Source: Microvirgula aerodenitrificans DSM 15089 (lineage in GTDB: Bacteria; Pseudomonadota; Gammaproteobacteria; Burkholderiales; Aquaspirillaceae). From it: a stretch of DNA of 64,000 nucleotides. Positions 8,782 through 19,476 of the stretch are shown one piece after another; position 1 is the stretch's first letter, and each line of letters opens with the position of its first letter. The stretch covers positions 310,001 to 374,000 of the forward strand of contig NZ_JHVK01000002.1 in NCBI RefSeq assembly GCF_000620105.1, given 5' to 3'. A program made the translations under genes and the position numbers. Below the pieces are notes generated by a model. That model was not told the origin of the DNA and ran no database searches. It saw only the letters and a program-made list of their open reading frames with translations.

Positions 8782-11087
8782 TCGCCCAAGAACTCGAAGT
8801 CAGCCTCCACATGGCGTTCATGGAGGCGCGCCAGAAACGGCACGAGCTGATCAGCGTCGAGCACCTGCTGCTCGCCATGCTCGACAACCCGTCGGCCGCG
8901 GAAGTGTTGCGCGCATGCAATGCGAACATCGACCAGTTGCGTCGGCAGCTGGCCGAGTTCATCGACCAGCACACCCCGACCGTGCCCGGTACCGAGGACG
9001 TCGAAACCCAGCCCACGCTGGGCTTCCAGCGCGTGATCCAGCGCGCCATCCTGCATGTCCAGAGTTCCGGCAAGAAGGAAGTGACCGGCGCGAACATCCT
9101 GGTCGCCATCTTTGGCGAGAAGGACTCGCACGCGGTGTATTTCCTGCACCAGCAGAACATCAGCCGTCTCGACGTGGTCAACTACATCTCGCACGGCATC
9201 ACCAAGAACAAGAGCAGCGACGCCACGCCGGCACGCGGCGCCGCCGCGCCTGCCCCCGAGGGCGAAGCCGAGCAGGAAGCCGAAGCGACCGCAGCCGGCG
9301 GCGCGCTGGAGAACTACACCCAGAACCTGAACCAGCTGGCCCAGGCCGGCAAGGTCGACCCGCTGATCGGCCGCGACCACGAGCTTGAGCGCGTGATCCA
9401 GATCCTGTGCCGCCGGCGCAAGAACAACCCGCTGCTGGTCGGCGAGGCCGGTGTCGGCAAGACCGCCATCGCCGAGGGGCTGGCACGCCGCATCGTCAGG
9501 GGCGAAGTGCCGGACGTGCTGTCGCAGGCCACGGTGTACTCGCTGGACATGGGCGCGCTGCTGGCCGGCACCAAGTACCGCGGCGACTTCGAGCAGCGGC
9601 TGAAGGCAGTGATCAAGCAACTGGCGGACGACCCGCACGCGATCCTGTTCATCGACGAAATCCATACGCTGATCGGCGCCGGTGCGGCCTCCGGCGGCAC
9701 GCTCGATGCATCCAATCTGCTGAAGCCGGCGCTGTCGAACGGCAGCATGCGTTGCATCGGCGCCACGACCTACACCGAGTATCGCGGCATCTTCGAGAAG
9801 GACAATGCGCTCTCGCGCCGCTTCCAGAAAATCGACGTGGTCGAGCCGACGGTCGAGCAGACCATCCAGATCCTCAAGGGGCTGAAGTCACGCTTCGAGT
9901 CGCACCACGGCGTCAAGTACACCGTGGCGGCCCTGACGTCGGCGGCGGAGCTGGCGGCGCGCTACATCACCGACCGCCACCTGCCCGACAAGGCGATCGA
10001 CGTGATCGACGAGGCCGGCGCTGCGCAGAAGATCCTGCCGAAATCCCGGCAGAAAAAGGTGATTTCCAAGCACGAGATCGAGGAAATCATCTCCAAGATC
10101 GCCCGCATCCCGGCCAAGACGGTCTCGAACGACGACCGCAATGCCCTGCGGACCCTCGACCGCGACCTGAAGAACGTCGTGTTCGGTCAGGACCAGGCCA
10201 TCGATGCGCTGGCTGCGGCCATCAAGATGTCGCGCTCCGGACTCGGCAACCCGCAAAAGCCGATCGGTTCGTTCCTGTTCAGCGGCCCGACCGGTGTCGG
10301 CAAGACCGAGGTCGCGCGTCAGCTTGCCTACACACTGGGCATCGAGCTGATCCGCTTCGACATGTCCGAATACATGGAGCGCCATGCAGTCAGCCGACTG
10401 ATTGGCGCCCCGCCGGGCTATGTCGGCTTCGAGCAGGGCGGCCTGATGACCGAGGCCATCAGCAAGCACCCGTACTCGGTGCTGCTGCTGGACGAAATCG
10501 AAAAGGCGCACCCGGACATCTTCAACGTGCTGCTGCAGGTGATGGACCACGGCACGCTGACCGACAACAACGGGCGCAAGGCCGATTTCCGCAACGTGAT
10601 CATCATCCTGACCACCAATGCCGGCGCGGAAAACCTGAGCAAGGGCAGCATCGGCTTCACGTCGACCAAGGCGGCCGGTGACGAAATGGCCGATATCAAG
10701 CGCCTGTTCACGCCGGAGTTCCGCAACCGGCTGGATGCGATCATTTCGTTCAAGACGCTGAACGAGGACATCATCCTGCAGGTGGTGGACAAGTTCCTGA
10801 TCCAGCTCGAAGCGCAACTGGCGGAGAAGAAGGTGGAAGTTCACTTCACCGAGCCGCTGAAGAAGCATCTGGCCAGCAAGGGCTTCGATCCGCTGATGGG
10901 CGCGCGGCCGATGGCGCGCCTGATCCAGGACACCATCCGCAAGGTGCTGGCCGACGAGCTGCTGTTCGGTCGCCTGGCCGACGGCGGCAGCGTCACCGTC
11001 GATCTCGACCAGGAGGGCGGCGTGGTGCTGCTGTTCGACGAACCGGAAACGAAAAAACCGCAACCGGCCCCGGCGGCAGCAATCTGA
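8778..11087 (+). CDS. clpA: ATP-dependent Clp protease ATP-binding subunit ClpA
   Basis: This 769-aa AAA+ unfoldase feeds substrates into ClpP. It has an N-domain (about 1-145) that binds ClpS, an Ala/Glu-rich linker (about 148-175), a first AAA module with Walker [10 protein letters not shown] near residue 222 and Walker B ILFIDEIH, and a second module with GPTGVGKTE near 504 and [11 protein letters not shown] near 568. The C-terminal small domain follows. The ATG at 8778 overlaps the clpS stop. ClpB is excluded by the absence of the long coiled-coil middle domain. The tail after the ATPase is Pro/Ala-rich. Confidence 0.97.
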   Translation: MIAQELEVSLHMAFMEARQKRHELISVEHLLLAMLDNPSAAEVLRACNANIDQLRRQLAEFIDQHTPTVPGTEDVETQPTLGFQRVIQRAILHVQSSGKKEVTGANILVAIFGEKDSHAVYFLHQQNISRLDVVNYISHGITKNKSSDATPARGAAAPAPEGEAEQEAEATAAGGALENYTQNLNQLAQAGKVDPLIGRDHELERVIQILCRRRKNNPLLVGEAGVGKTAIAEGLARRIVRGEVPDVLSQATVYSLDMGALLAGTKYRGDFEQRLKAVIKQLADDPHAILFIDEIHTLIGAGAASGGTLDASNLLKPALSNGSMRCIGATTYTEYRGIFEKDNALSRRFQKIDVVEPTVEQTIQILKGLKSRFESHHGVKYTVAALTSAAELAARYITDRHLPDKAIDVIDEAGAAQKILPKSRQKKVISKHEIEEIISKIARIPAKTVSNDDRNALRTLDRDLKNVVFGQDQAIDALAAAIKMSRSGLGNPQKPIGSFLFSGPTGVGKTEVARQLAYTLGIELIRFDMSEYMERHAVSRLIGAPPGYVGFEQGGLMTEAISKHPYSVLLLDEIEKAHPDIFNVLLQVMDHGTLTDNNGRKADFRNVIIILTTNAGAENLSKGSIGFTSTKAAGDEMADIKRLFTPEFRNRLDAIISFKTLNEDIILQVVDKFLIQLEAQLAEKKVEVHFTEPLKKHLASKGFDPLMGARPMARLIQDTIRKVLADELLFGRLADGGSVTVDLDQEGGVVLLFDEPETKKPQPAPAAAI

Positions 11088-11106
11088 TCGATCCTGCAGT
11101 GCAACA

Positions 11107-11137
11107 GAAAACGCCCGGCAAGCCGGGCGTTTTCGTT
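11107..11137. terminator. Bidirectional terminator between clpA and the methyltransferase gene
   Basis: Perfect stem AAAACGCCCGG-CAAG-based hairpin whose right arm ends CCGGGCGTTTT (11108-11133). The A-tract and T-tract on the two sides let it serve convergent clpA and the gene at 11137. Confidence 0.85.
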
Positions 11138-11616
11138 CACGACACCAGTGGCAGCAGATAGCCTTCATGGCCAAGCAGCCACAACTTGATGTCGAGCCGC
11201 TCGCCGTCCTGGCGATGATCGAAGCCGCCGAGCCCGCGCGCGGCCAGCACGCGATGACAGGGCACCAGCAGCGGCAGCGGGTTGCTGCCGCACGCCTGGC
11301 CGACCGCCCGCGCACTCGACCCCAGCTGCACCGCCAGCTCGCCGTAGCGCAGCACGCGGCCAGCCGGAATGGCCACCAGCGCCGCCCATACCCGCTGCTG
11401 GAACGGCGTGCCACCGCGCCGTTGCGGAACGCTGAACGTTGCTGACGGGTCGCTGAAGTAGTGTTCCAGCTCATGGCAGACCTGGATGGCCAGTTCGCCC
11501 CGTGGCGGCTGCACGGCGGTCGGCGCCGGCAGGAAATCGAGCCCGGTCAGCACGGCGCCATCGTCACGGATGCCGAGCCGGCCGCCCCAGGGAGCGGGTA
11601 TCACGGCGCTGTACAT
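11137..11616 (-). CDS. ogt: Methylated-DNA-[protein]-cysteine S-methyltransferase
   Basis: A 159-aa suicide repair protein that transfers alkyl groups from O6-alkylguanine or O4-alkylthymine to its own cysteine. The active-site motif LLVPCHRVLAARG is intact, and the DNA-binding segment FQQRVWAALVAIPAGRVLRYGELA precedes it in the usual order. No Ada N-terminal zinc/AraC domain is present, so this is the Ogt/MGMT type. The start at 11616 follows AAGGAGG at six bases. The gene lies between two strong terminators, so it is a single-gene unit. Confidence 0.95.
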   Translation of the reverse strand: MYSAVIPAPWGGRLGIRDDGAVLTGLDFLPAPTAVQPPRGELAIQVCHELEHYFSDPSATFSVPQRRGGTPFQQRVWAALVAIPAGRVLRYGELAVQLGSSARAVGQACGSNPLPLLVPCHRVLAARGLGGFDHRQDGERLDIKLWLLGHEGYLLPLVS

Positions 11617-11653
11617 GCAGGCCTCCTTCTTGCTGTGCATGGTCTGGACAAAC

Positions 11654-11682
11654 AAAAAGCGCGAACTGAGTTCGCGCTTTTT
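11654..11682 (-). terminator. Terminator of the rpsP-rimM-trmD-rplS operon
   Basis: Near-perfect hairpin AAAAAGCGCGAAC-TGA-GTTCGCGCTTTTT downstream of the rplS stop, with a T5 tract in the direction of the operon. Confidence 0.9.
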
Positions 11683-11721
11683 GTTCGCTGCATCGCCATC
11701 GACGGATCGACGGCGCCGGCA

Positions 11722-12096
11722 TTACGCCGCCGGTTGCACGCGCTTGGTCAGCTTTTCCTTGATGCGAGCCGACTTGCCCGAACGTTCGCGCAGGTAGTAC
11801 AGCTTTGCACGACGGACATCACCGCGACGCTTGACGTCAACGGCGACGACCAGCGGCGAGTAGGTCTGGAACGTACGTTCCACGCCTTCGCCCGACGAGA
11901 TCTTGCGCACGGTGAACGCGCTGTTCAGACCGCGATTGCGCTTGGCGATGACCACACCCTCGAACGCTTGCAGACGTTCGCGGTTGCCTTCCTTGACCTT
12001 CACTTGCACCACAACGGTGTCACCCGGGCCGAAGGCGGGAATGGTTTTGTCGAGGCGGGCGATTTCTTCCTGCTCGAGTTGCTGAATCAGATTCAT
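11722..12096 (-). CDS. rplS: 50S ribosomal protein L19
   Basis: A 124-aa ribosomal protein at the 30S-50S interface. The [16 protein letters not shown] and [19 protein letters not shown] segments are typical. AGGAG lies six bases before the ATG. It is the last gene of the classic rpsP-rimM-trmD-rplS operon, two bases after trmD, and is followed by a strong terminator. Confidence 0.98.
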   Translation of the reverse strand: MNLIQQLEQEEIARLDKTIPAFGPGDTVVVQVKVKEGNRERLQAFEGVVIAKRNRGLNSAFTVRKISSGEGVERTFQTYSPLVVAVDVKRRGDVRRAKLYYLRERSGKSARIKEKLTKRVQPAA

Positions 12097-12098
12097 GG

Positions 12099-12866
12099 TT
12101 AACTCCTGTTGTTTTCCGGGGCTTGTTCCTGCTGGTACTGAGCCAGCAGCCGAGCCTCCTGTTTACTGAGCTGCTTGTTCGCCATCAGGTCGGGCCGTCT
12201 TTCGAGGGTCCGCCCCAGCGACATTTTCAGTCGCCATTTGGCGATTTCGGCATGGTTGCCCGAAAGCAACACATCCGGTACGCGCTGGCCGTCGTATTCC
12301 TCGGGCCGCGTGTAGTGCGGACAATCGAGCAGTCCGGTCGCGAACGAGTCCTGCTCGGCGGATTGCGCGTCGTTCAGCACGCCGGGCAATCTGCGCACGA
12401 TCGAATCGATCAGCACCATGGCGGGGAGTTCCCCGCCGGACAGTACGTAATCGCCGATCGAGATTTCCTCGTCGATTTCGCGTTGAATCAAGCGCTCGTC
12501 CACACCTTCGTAGCGACCGCACAGCAGCACGATACCCGGCGTCGCCGCCAGTTCGCACACTCTGGCATCCGTCAGCGGCCGGCCTTGCGGAGACAGGTAG
12601 ATGACCCTGGGCCGCTCGACCCCCAATGCCTGCTGTCGCCGCCGCGCGGCATCGAGCGCCTGCGCCAGCGGGTCCACCAGCATGACCATGCCGGGCCCAC
12701 CGCCATACGGACGGTCATCGACCGTCTTGTAATTGTCGGTGGCGTAGTCGCGCGGGTTCCAGGCCTGAAAGCCCCAGATGCCCTGCTCGACTGCCCGTCG
12801 CGTCACACCGTGCTGCGTCACCGCGTCGAACATCGGCGGAAACAGCGTGACGACATCGATCTGCAT
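12099..12866 (-). CDS. trmD: tRNA (guanine-N1)-methyltransferase TrmD
   Basis: A 255-aa SPOUT methyltransferase that makes m1G37 next to the anticodon and prevents +1 frameshifting. It starts [14 protein letters not shown] and has the knotted SAM site ([14 protein letters not shown] and [14 protein letters not shown]). The start codon overlaps the rimM stop as TGATG. Confidence 0.98.
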   Translation of the reverse strand: MQIDVVTLFPPMFDAVTQHGVTRRAVEQGIWGFQAWNPRDYATDNYKTVDDRPYGGGPGMVMLVDPLAQALDAARRRQQALGVERPRVIYLSPQGRPLTDARVCELAATPGIVLLCGRYEGVDERLIQREIDEEISIGDYVLSGGELPAMVLIDSIVRRLPGVLNDAQSAEQDSFATGLLDCPHYTRPEEYDGQRVPDVLLSGNHAEIAKWRLKMSLGRTLERRPDLMANKQLSKQEARLLAQYQQEQAPENNRS

Positions 12867-13372
12867 CAGTAGTCGCGTTCCCAGTCCACTGTCAGGCGCT
12901 TGCCCGGCAGGTCGACATCAAGAACATAGACGCCGACAAACGGAATCAGGTGCTTGGTATCGGTGTCGCGGACGACGATGACGGCGGACGCGCCGGTCTC
13001 GAACAGGCTTTCGACCTGCCCGAGCGACTCGCCTGCCCGGTTGAACACCGCCAGACCGACCAGGTCGTTCCAGTAGTATTCGCCGTCGGCGGGTGCGGGC
13101 AACTGCGCCCGCGGCACGGCCACCTGACAGCCGCGCAGGCCAAAGGCCACATCGCGGTCGTCAACGCCTTCGAGCTTGGCGGTAATGCCCTTGTTCTGGG
13201 CTGCGCCTTCCTCGAGGCGGTATTCGCGCCACTCGCCGTTACGTCCCAGCCACCAGACCGGGTAGTCGAACAGGCTGTCATCGAACTCGGTGTCGGCATG
13301 CACGCGCAACCAGCCGCGAATGCCGAAAACGCCGGAGACATACCCCATGACGACCAGATCTTGTGTATCCAC
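12866..13372 (-). CDS. rimM: 16S rRNA processing protein RimM
   Basis: A 168-aa 30S maturation factor that binds S19. It has the N-terminal RimM barrel ([16 protein letters not shown]) and the C-terminal PRC barrel ([13 protein letters not shown] to [22 protein letters not shown]). The start is uncertain. I use GTG at 13372, which gives [12 protein letters not shown]; a TTG 21 bases upstream and an ATG 24 bases downstream are alternatives, none with a strong ribosome binding site. Confidence 0.93.
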   Translation of the reverse strand: MDTQDLVVMGYVSGVFGIRGWLRVHADTEFDDSLFDYPVWWLGRNGEWREYRLEEGAAQNKGITAKLEGVDDRDVAFGLRGCQVAVPRAQLPAPADGEYYWNDLVGLAVFNRAGESLGQVESLFETGASAVIVVRDTDTKHLIPFVGVYVLDVDLPGKRLTVDWERDY

Positions 13373-13424
13373 TAATGCCGAACCTTGCTGCAATTCAATT
13401 CAATTCGAAATCAGGTTGCCTGAA

Positions 13425-13670
13425 TCAGGCAGCCTTTTGTTGCTGGAGCAGCTTGGCGACAGCATCGCTCACTTGGGCGCCGACGCTGGTCCAGTGGTTC
13501 AGACGGTCCAGGTTCAGACGCACGCGTTCGGTGCCTTCGGTCGCGACCGGGTTGTAGAAACCCACGCGCTCGATGAAACGGCCGTCGCGGCGATTACGCG
13601 AGTCGGTAACGACCACATTGTAAAACGGACGGTCTTTGGCACCGCCACGGGCAAGACGAATCACAACCAT
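13425..13670 (-). CDS. rpsP: 30S ribosomal protein S16
   Basis: An 81-aa ribosomal protein, first gene of the operon. [21 protein letters not shown] and [14 protein letters not shown] are diagnostic. GAGG precedes the ATG. Confidence 0.98.
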   Translation of the reverse strand: MVVIRLARGGAKDRPFYNVVVTDSRNRRDGRFIERVGFYNPVATEGTERVRLNLDRLNHWTSVGAQVSDAVAKLLQQQKAA

Positions 13671-13714
13671 TGAGTTGCCTCTTTCTAAAAAACCGGGTGA
13701 ACGTGAAACAGCGG

Positions 13715-13744
13715 ATTTTACTGGGTTTTTCCGCTCAGAGGCAA
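13715..13744 (-). promoter_or_regulatory. Likely sigma70 promoter of the rpsP operon
   Basis: On the minus strand TTGCCT (13739-13744) and TAAAAT (13715-13720) are 18 bases apart, placing the start about 37 bases before the rpsP ATG. The hexamers match the consensus well; the call is unproven. Confidence 0.6.
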
Positions 13745-13763
13745 GCAGAAGACGTACGTGTCG

Positions 13764-16472
13764 TCAAGCGGTGGCTTTGGCCTTGCTGGCCTCGTCCAGC
13801 TGGACCGTGCACAGGGTCAGGGCACGATCCTCGGGATGCGGCTCGATCTTGAAGCCCAGCTTGTGCATCAGCTTCAGCATGCCCTTGTTGCTGGCAAGCA
13901 CTTCGCCATACATGCTCTTGAGGCCCTGCTCGTGCGCCGCGGAGAAAATCGCCTGCATCATGATCGGCCCGATCCCGCGCCCCTGCCATGCATCGCCAAC
14001 CACCAGCGCGAACTCGCAAGTCTCGTTGTCCGACTCGGTAAAGTAGCGCGATACCGCCAGTTGCTCGACTTCGCGCCCCTCGACTTCACGCATCATGACG
14101 AAGGCCAGCTCGCGGTCGTAGTCGAGCTGGGTGAAGCGGACCAGCAGCTGCTGCGACAGCTGCTTGATGCTCGACATGTAGCGGTTGTAGCGGCTCTCCT
14201 CCGACAGCCCGCGCACGAAGGTCTGCTGCATCTCGGCGTCTTCCGGCCGCATCGGGCGGATGGTGACGATGGTGCCGTCGTTGAGCTTGGCGCTGTGGAC
14301 GCGGTCGCTCGGATACGGCATCACCGACATGTGCGAGTAGCGGCGCGCGCGCTTGGCCTTGCGCACCACGACCCGCGCATCGAGCGCGATCACGCCGTTC
14401 TCGTCGGCAATCAGCGGATTGACGTCCATTTCGTACAGCTCGGGCAGCTCGCAGACCATTTCCGAGACACGCAGCAGCACCTGGGTCAGCGCCATCATGT
14501 CGATCGGTGGCATGTTCTTGAACGCGCCGAGGATTTTCGACACCCGGGTGCGCGCAATCATCTGCCGCACCAGGTAGTCGTTCAGCGGCGGCAGCGCCAG
14601 GCTGGTGTCGTCCAGCACCTCGACGGCAATGCCACCCATGCCGAAGGTCACCACCGGACCGAACGACTCGTCGTGGGTCACGCCAATCATCAGTTCGCGG
14701 CCATAGCGCGGGCGGGTCATCGGCTGGACCAGAATGCCGTTGATGACCGCATCCGGCCGGTTCAGCCGCGCACGCTGCAGGATGGCATCGAACATTGCCC
14801 GCACGGCCGCTTCGGTGCGCAGGTTCAGCTCCACGCCACCGACATCGGACTTGTAGATGATGTCCAGCGAGTCGATCTTCAGCACCACCGGATAGCCGAG
14901 TGCCTGCGCATGAGCGACGGCCTCGTCGGAATCGTGCGCCAGTCGCGCCTCGTTGACCGGGATGTTGAATGCGGCCAGTACCGCTTTCGACTGCTGTTCG
15001 GACAGCACGGTGCGGCCTTCGGCCAGCGCTTCCTGGATGATCTTGCGCGCCCGGTTCGGGTGGGTCGGCACTTGTGCCACGTATTCGAGCGGCCCCGGCG
15101 TCTGCATCAGCAGCTGCTGGTTGCGGTGGAAGGTCGCCAGCGCGCGGAACACCTCGACGGCGAACTCCGGCGCGTGGAAGTGCACGATGCGGTTCTGCAC
15201 GAACAGCGCACGGCTTTCCGCCACCTTGGTGTCGCCGAGCCAGCACAGGAACAGCGGCTTGTGGATTTCTTTCTGCAGTCCGACCATCAGCTGGGCGGTG
15301 GCAAAGTGATCGGTACCGATCTGCGGTGTCAGGATGGTCAGCACGCCGTCGACGCCGGGGTCGTCCAGACAGGCCTTGACCGCCGTGCGGTAGCGGGCCG
15401 GGCTGGCGTCACCGATGATGTCGACCGGATTGCGCCGCGACCAGTTGACCGGCAGCACATCGTTCAGCAGCTTGATGGTGTCCTCGGACAGCGTGGCCAG
15501 TTCGACATGATTGGCGCGCGCGCTGTCGGCGGCGAGAATCCCCGGCCCGATGCCGTTGGTCACGATGGCCAGCCGGCCACCCTGCACCCGGTAATTGGCC
15601 GCCAGCACCCGCGCGGCGGTGAACAGCTGGGCGATGGTGTTGACCCGCAGCACGCCGGCCCGCTCCAGTGCGATGTCATAGACGTCCTCGCTGGCGACCA
15701 GATGGCTGGAATGGGTGACGCCGGTCAGCGGCGCATCGTCGCGCCGCGACTTGATGACCACCACCGGCTTGGTACGCGCGGCCATGCGCAGCGCGCTCAT
15801 GAAGCGGCGGGCGTCATGCAGGTGATGGACGTGCAGCAGGATGCCCTGGGTCTGCGGGTCCACCACCAGATAATCGAGGATTTCACCGAAGTCGAGGTCG
15901 ACGCTGTCGCCCATCGAGATCACGCTGGTAAAGCCGATGCCCTTGGCGTCGGCCCAGTCGAGCATTGCCGCGCACAGCGCCGACGAATGCGACACCAGCG
16001 CCAGGTTGCCGCTGCGGACACGTCCGGAATAGTTGCTGGCGTTCAGGCCGATGACCGGCCGCATCAGACCGAGCATGTTCGGGCCGAGCACGCGGATGCC
16101 GTAATGGCGGGCAATCGACACCGCCTCCTGCATCACTTCGCTGGACAGCGGGTCGGCGTCGGCAAACTCCTTGGCCAGCAGCACCGCCTTGACGCCTTTC
16201 TTGCCACAGTCCTTCATGATGCCCGGCCAGCTGCGCACCGCCGTGGTCACCACGGCCAGGTCGACCGGTCCCTCTATCGAGCGCACCGAACTGACGGCGG
16301 CCATGCCGCCGACCACGCGGTGGTTGAGGTTGACCGGATACAGCTTGCCCTTGAACCCGCCGGCCATCAGGTTTGTGAATACCGCCTGCCCCACCGAACC
16401 CGGCGTTTCGCTGGCCCCGATGACGGCAATGTGTTTGGGAGAGAGCAGTGGCGTGAGGTAGTGCGGCTTCAT
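13764..16472 (-). CDS. PatZ/Pka-type protein acetyltransferase: acyl-CoA synthetase-like plus GNAT domain
   Basis: A 902-aa fusion. Residues about 8-130 form a CoA-binding Rossmann domain (HIAVIGASETPGSVGQAVF). About 150-460 are the succinyl-CoA-ligase-like part, and about 490-710 an ATP-grasp subdomain (GYPVVLKIDSLDIIYKSDVG). About 735-890 form a GNAT acetyltransferase with the acetyl-CoA loop WQGRGIGPIMMQ. Homologues (PatZ/YfiQ of enteric bacteria) acetylate a lysine of acetyl-CoA synthetase and other proteins; the large N-terminal part is regulatory and usually not a working synthetase. No acs gene is nearby, so its targets are not shown by context. The rpsP operon promoter follows its stop codon. 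Confidence 0.9.
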   Translation of the reverse strand: MKPHYLTPLLSPKHIAVIGASETPGSVGQAVFTNLMAGGFKGKLYPVNLNHRVVGGMAAVSSVRSIEGPVDLAVVTTAVRSWPGIMKDCGKKGVKAVLLAKEFADADPLSSEVMQEAVSIARHYGIRVLGPNMLGLMRPVIGLNASNYSGRVRSGNLALVSHSSALCAAMLDWADAKGIGFTSVISMGDSVDLDFGEILDYLVVDPQTQGILLHVHHLHDARRFMSALRMAARTKPVVVIKSRRDDAPLTGVTHSSHLVASEDVYDIALERAGVLRVNTIAQLFTAARVLAANYRVQGGRLAIVTNGIGPGILAADSARANHVELATLSEDTIKLLNDVLPVNWSRRNPVDIIGDASPARYRTAVKACLDDPGVDGVLTILTPQIGTDHFATAQLMVGLQKEIHKPLFLCWLGDTKVAESRALFVQNRIVHFHAPEFAVEVFRALATFHRNQQLLMQTPGPLEYVAQVPTHPNRARKIIQEALAEGRTVLSEQQSKAVLAAFNIPVNEARLAHDSDEAVAHAQALGYPVVLKIDSLDIIYKSDVGGVELNLRTEAAVRAMFDAILQRARLNRPDAVINGILVQPMTRPRYGRELMIGVTHDESFGPVVTFGMGGIAVEVLDDTSLALPPLNDYLVRQMIARTRVSKILGAFKNMPPIDMMALTQVLLRVSEMVCELPELYEMDVNPLIADENGVIALDARVVVRKAKRARRYSHMSVMPYPSDRVHSAKLNDGTIVTIRPMRPEDAEMQQTFVRGLSEESRYNRYMSSIKQLSQQLLVRFTQLDYDRELAFVMMREVEGREVEQLAVSRYFTESDNETCEFALVVGDAWQGRGIGPIMMQAIFSAAHEQGLKSMYGEVLASNKGMLKLMHKLGFKIEPHPEDRALTLCTVQLDEASKAKATA

Positions 16473-16904
16473 GGTGATCCTGATAGGCGGACTTGCGTTA
16501 TGGGGCTCAACAGTTTCAGTGGCGTCGGGCGCCTGCCCGGCTGATTGAAAGGATCGTGAGTGTGGCGGCCTGCCTGTTTGTCCAACACTCGCCGCGTCCG
16601 GACAGGGCCTGGGCCCCGGTATCCGGACGGATGACGAACATGCACAATGCCAGCCGCCGCGACATCATGCCAGAGCATCATTACTGCAATATGGCCTGAC
16701 AGCGCTTGCGCGCCGTCAATTGTCCGGCGCCCGTTCATGCATATGGGCTGCAGCGCTGTGGTTTTTTTGATAATGTTTTCCGGTTTTGTCCGTCCGGATG
16801 GCCGTGCCTGGGCGCTGGCGGCGAACGTCCGCCCGGCCAGACGGTCTGACTTCTGCATTCGATTCACTAGCTGCCGGCGCCTGCGCCGGCCGGAGAGTAG
16901 CACC
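16473..16904. other. 432-base spacer upstream of divergent pka-like gene and nadA
   Basis: No gene is supported. It contains a hairpin with GTCCGGA/TCCGGAC arms (16596-16628), a T-rich stretch followed by GATAAT near 16770 that could be a -10 element for nadA with an undefined -35, and a GCCGGCG-N4-CGCCGGC stem (about 16873-16890) just before the nadA ribosome binding site. A stem so close to the RBS could affect translation. Small ORFs here look non-coding. Confidence 0.4.
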
Positions 16905-17828
16905 ATGACCCGCGTTGTCACGCTGGCACACTATTACACCCAGCCCGAAGTCCAGCAGATGGCGGACAAGGTCGGCGACAGCCTGGAGCTGTCGCTGTAC
17001 GCCCGTGACGCCGAAGCCGACATCATCGTGTTCGCCGGTGTCCGCTTCATGGCCGAAACCGCCAAGATCCTGAACCCCGGCGCGACCGTGATCCTGCCGG
17101 ACAGCGGCTCGACCTGTTCGCTGGTCACCCAGACCGATGTCGGTGCCCTGGCGGCCTGGCGCGCGCGCTACCCGGACCACGTGCACGTGTCGTACATCAA
17201 CTCGTCGGCCGAGCACAAGGCGCTGTCCGACTGGATCGTCACCAGCCGCAACGTCGACGACATCATTGCCGACCTGTACAGCCAGGGCAAAAAGGTCATT
17301 TTCTCGCCGGACCGCAATATGGGCGCCTACCTGAACTTCCAGTACGGCTACGACATGCCGCTGTGGAGTGCGGTGTGCGAGGTGCACGACAAGTTCAACG
17401 AAGCGGCACTCGACGAGGCGTTTGCCGCCATCGACGGCAAGGGCACCCGCTTCCTGATCGCCCACCCGGAAAGCCCGCTGCCGGTGCTCAAGCGCGCCGA
17501 CTACATCGGCTCGACCTCCGGCATGCTGAACTGGGTCAGGGATTACGCCGGCGACCCGTCCGCCGTGCTGTTCGTCGCCACCGAGGACGGCATTCTGTAC
17601 AACATGCATCAGGCGCGCCCCGATCTGGACCTGCGCCAGGCGCCGATCTATACCGGCTGTCAGTGCAACTCCTGTCCGTACATGAAACTGAACACGGTTG
17701 ACGCAGTGCGCCGCGCGCAGGCGGGCGCAGGCACGGTCATCGATTACCTGACGCCGGCACAGATGGATGCCGCCCGTCTGCCGATCGAACGCATGCTCGA
17801 ATTCAGCCAGCAGCGCTACCGCGCCTGA
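16905..17828 (+). CDS. nadA: Quinolinate synthase NadA
   Basis: A 307-aa 4Fe-4S enzyme that condenses iminoaspartate with dihydroxyacetone phosphate to quinolinate in de novo NAD synthesis. Three likely cluster cysteines are visible in family context: GSTCSLV, SAVCEVHDKF and the C-terminal CQCNSCPYMKLN. The ATG at 16905 follows GGAGAG; the frame is open upstream but without coding character. nadB and nadC are not in the window, so the gene stands alone. Its N-terminus is shorter than in the E. coli protein, which is normal for the short NadA group. Confidence 0.95.
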   Translation: MTRVVTLAHYYTQPEVQQMADKVGDSLELSLYARDAEADIIVFAGVRFMAETAKILNPGATVILPDSGSTCSLVTQTDVGALAAWRARYPDHVHVSYINSSAEHKALSDWIVTSRNVDDIIADLYSQGKKVIFSPDRNMGAYLNFQYGYDMPLWSAVCEVHDKFNEAALDEAFAAIDGKGTRFLIAHPESPLPVLKRADYIGSTSGMLNWVRDYAGDPSAVLFVATEDGILYNMHQARPDLDLRQAPIYTGCQCNSCPYMKLNTVDAVRRAQAGAGTVIDYLTPAQMDAARLPIERMLEFSQQRYRA

Positions 17829-17841
17829 TACAGGTCATGGC

Positions 17842-17869
17842 GGCGCGGAACCGGGGCCGGTCCCGCGCC
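17842..17869 (+). terminator. Hairpin after nadA
   Basis: Stem GGCGCGG-A-ACCGG / CCGGT-C-CCGCGCC, long and stable but with no U-run, so it may be a weak or Rho-assisted terminator. Confidence 0.45.
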
Positions 17870-17943
17870 ATCAATAGCTGCAGCGGGGGTTCTCTTGCCG
17901 GCCGGGACGGTTACAATCGGACAAGTTCAATTCGAGGTTCCGC

Positions 17944-18687
17944 ATGAAATTCCTGCTCAGCAATGACGACGGCTACTTTGCACCCGGTATCGAGGCACTG
18001 GCGGCGGCGTTGCGCCCGTATGGCGACGTGACCGTGGTCGCGCCGGAACGGGACAGGAGCGGGGCCAGCAACTCGCTGACACTGGACCGTCCGCTGTCCC
18101 TGCGGCGTGCCCCCAACGGTTTTTACTTCGTCAACGGCACGCCGACCGACTGTGTGCACCTGGCGGTCACCGGCATGCTCGACAGCATTCCCGACATGGT
18201 GATCTCCGGCATCAACCACGGTGCCAACATGGGCGACGATACCGTGTACTCCGGCACGGTCGCCGCGGCGACCGAAGGTTTCCTGCTCGGCGTGCCGTCG
18301 ATCGCGGTGTCGCTGGTCAGCAAGCCCGGCGCCTGGCTGGACACGGCTGCCCGCGTGACCCTTGATCTGGTCGAGCGGCTGATCGAACAGCCGCTGTCCG
18401 AGCCGACGCTGCTGAATGTCAATGTGCCCGACCTGCCGTATTCGGCGCTGAAGGGCATGAAGATCACCCGCCTCGGCCGCCGCCACCATGCCGAGCCGGT
18501 GGTCAGGAGCGTGAATCCGCGCGGCGACACCGTGTACTGGGTCGGCGCGGTCGGCCCGGCGCAGGATGCCGGTCCGGACACTGATTTCCACGCGGTGAAG
18601 AACGGCCATGTGTCGGTCACGCCGCTGTCCATCGATCTGACCTCGCATCGCCAACTTCCCGGACTGACCCAATGGCTGACCCGCTGA
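17944..18687 (+). CDS. surE: 5'/3'-nucleotidase SurE
   Basis: A 247-aa divalent-metal phosphatase that removes phosphate from nucleoside monophosphates, linked to stationary-phase survival. The metal-binding [11 protein letters not shown], the ASNSLT segment and [20 protein letters not shown] are all present. It begins the classic surE-pcm-nlpD-rpoS cluster and overlaps pcm by 16 bases. A TTACAAT about 30 bases before the ATG could be the -10. Confidence 0.98.
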   Translation: MKFLLSNDDGYFAPGIEALAAALRPYGDVTVVAPERDRSGASNSLTLDRPLSLRRAPNGFYFVNGTPTDCVHLAVTGMLDSIPDMVISGINHGANMGDDTVYSGTVAAATEGFLLGVPSIAVSLVSKPGAWLDTAARVTLDLVERLIEQPLSEPTLLNVNVPDLPYSALKGMKITRLGRRHHAEPVVRSVNPRGDTVYWVGAVGPAQDAGPDTDFHAVKNGHVSVTPLSIDLTSHRQLPGLTQWLTR

Positions 18688-19349
18688 GCCTCGCCCCGGG
18701 CGGGGGCTACGGCATGACTTCCGAGCGCACCCGCCGGCGCATGATCGACCGCCTGCGCGAGAACGGCATCCGTGACGAACGCGTGCTGGCGGCCATGTAC
18801 GAGATTCCCCGCCACGTCTTCGTCGATCCGGCGCTGTCGTCGCGCGCCTACGACGACACGTCGCTGCCGCTCGGTCACGGCCAGACCATTTCCCAGCCAT
18901 GGACCGTGGCGCGCATGAGCGAGCTGCTGCTTGCCGACGGCCGCCAGCCGCAAAAGGTACTGGAAATCGGTACCGGCTGCGGTTACCAGACCGCCGTCCT
19001 GGCCCGGCTGATCCGCGAGGTCTACTCGGTCGAACGGATTGGTGCCCTGCTCGATCGCGCCAGAATGAACTTGCGCACCGTTAAGCTGGTCACACCCCGG
19101 TTGGTGCACAGTGATGGCCGGCTCGGTCTGATCGAGGCCGCACCGTTCGACAGCATCCTGATGGCCGCCGCCGCACCGGCGCTGTCCGAGGAACTGATCA
19201 ACCAGCTTGCCCCCGGCGGCCGGATGGTCTTGCCGATCGGCAACGAGCAGGAACAGTATCTGTGGGTGGTCGACAAGACCGCACACGGGGTCAACCGGAC
19301 CCGCTACGACGCGGTCAAGTTCGTCCCGCTGCTGCCAGGCAAGTCCTGA
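18672..19349 (+). CDS. pcm: Protein-L-isoaspartate O-methyltransferase
   Basis: A 225-aa repair enzyme that methylates isoaspartyl residues in aged proteins. The SAM site [16 protein letters not shown] and the substrate segment [17 protein letters not shown] are intact. It starts inside the end of surE, consistent with coupled translation; a later ATG at residue 15 ([10 protein letters not shown]) is an alternative start giving a more usual length. Confidence 0.96.
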   Translation: MADPLSLAPGGGYGMTSERTRRRMIDRLRENGIRDERVLAAMYEIPRHVFVDPALSSRAYDDTSLPLGHGQTISQPWTVARMSELLLADGRQPQKVLEIGTGCGYQTAVLARLIREVYSVERIGALLDRARMNLRTVKLVTPRLVHSDGRLGLIEAAPFDSILMAAAAPALSEELINQLAPGGRMVLPIGNEQEQYLWVVDKTAHGVNRTRYDAVKFVPLLPGKS

Positions 19350-19476
19350 GCCTCCCACCCGCCGCGAACGGTCCGGCAGAATGCACCGGCACGGGAAAAG
19401 CCGCCATTGCTGAATCCCGATTTAGTGCTGGACATTTGCCCAATTCGCCCTTACACGTATCAGCCCAAAAGATTCT

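Noticed and set aside
9888-11474. 528-codon minus-strand frame opposite clpA
   Set aside because: Overlaps ClpA ATPase coding sequence and the terminator; composition is typical of GC-rich shadow frames.
13758-16544. 928-codon open frame on the plus strand opposite the PatZ-like gene
   Set aside because: Low-complexity Arg/His/Gln/Val-rich translation with no family motif; it is the shadow of a well-supported gene on the other strand in GC-rich DNA.
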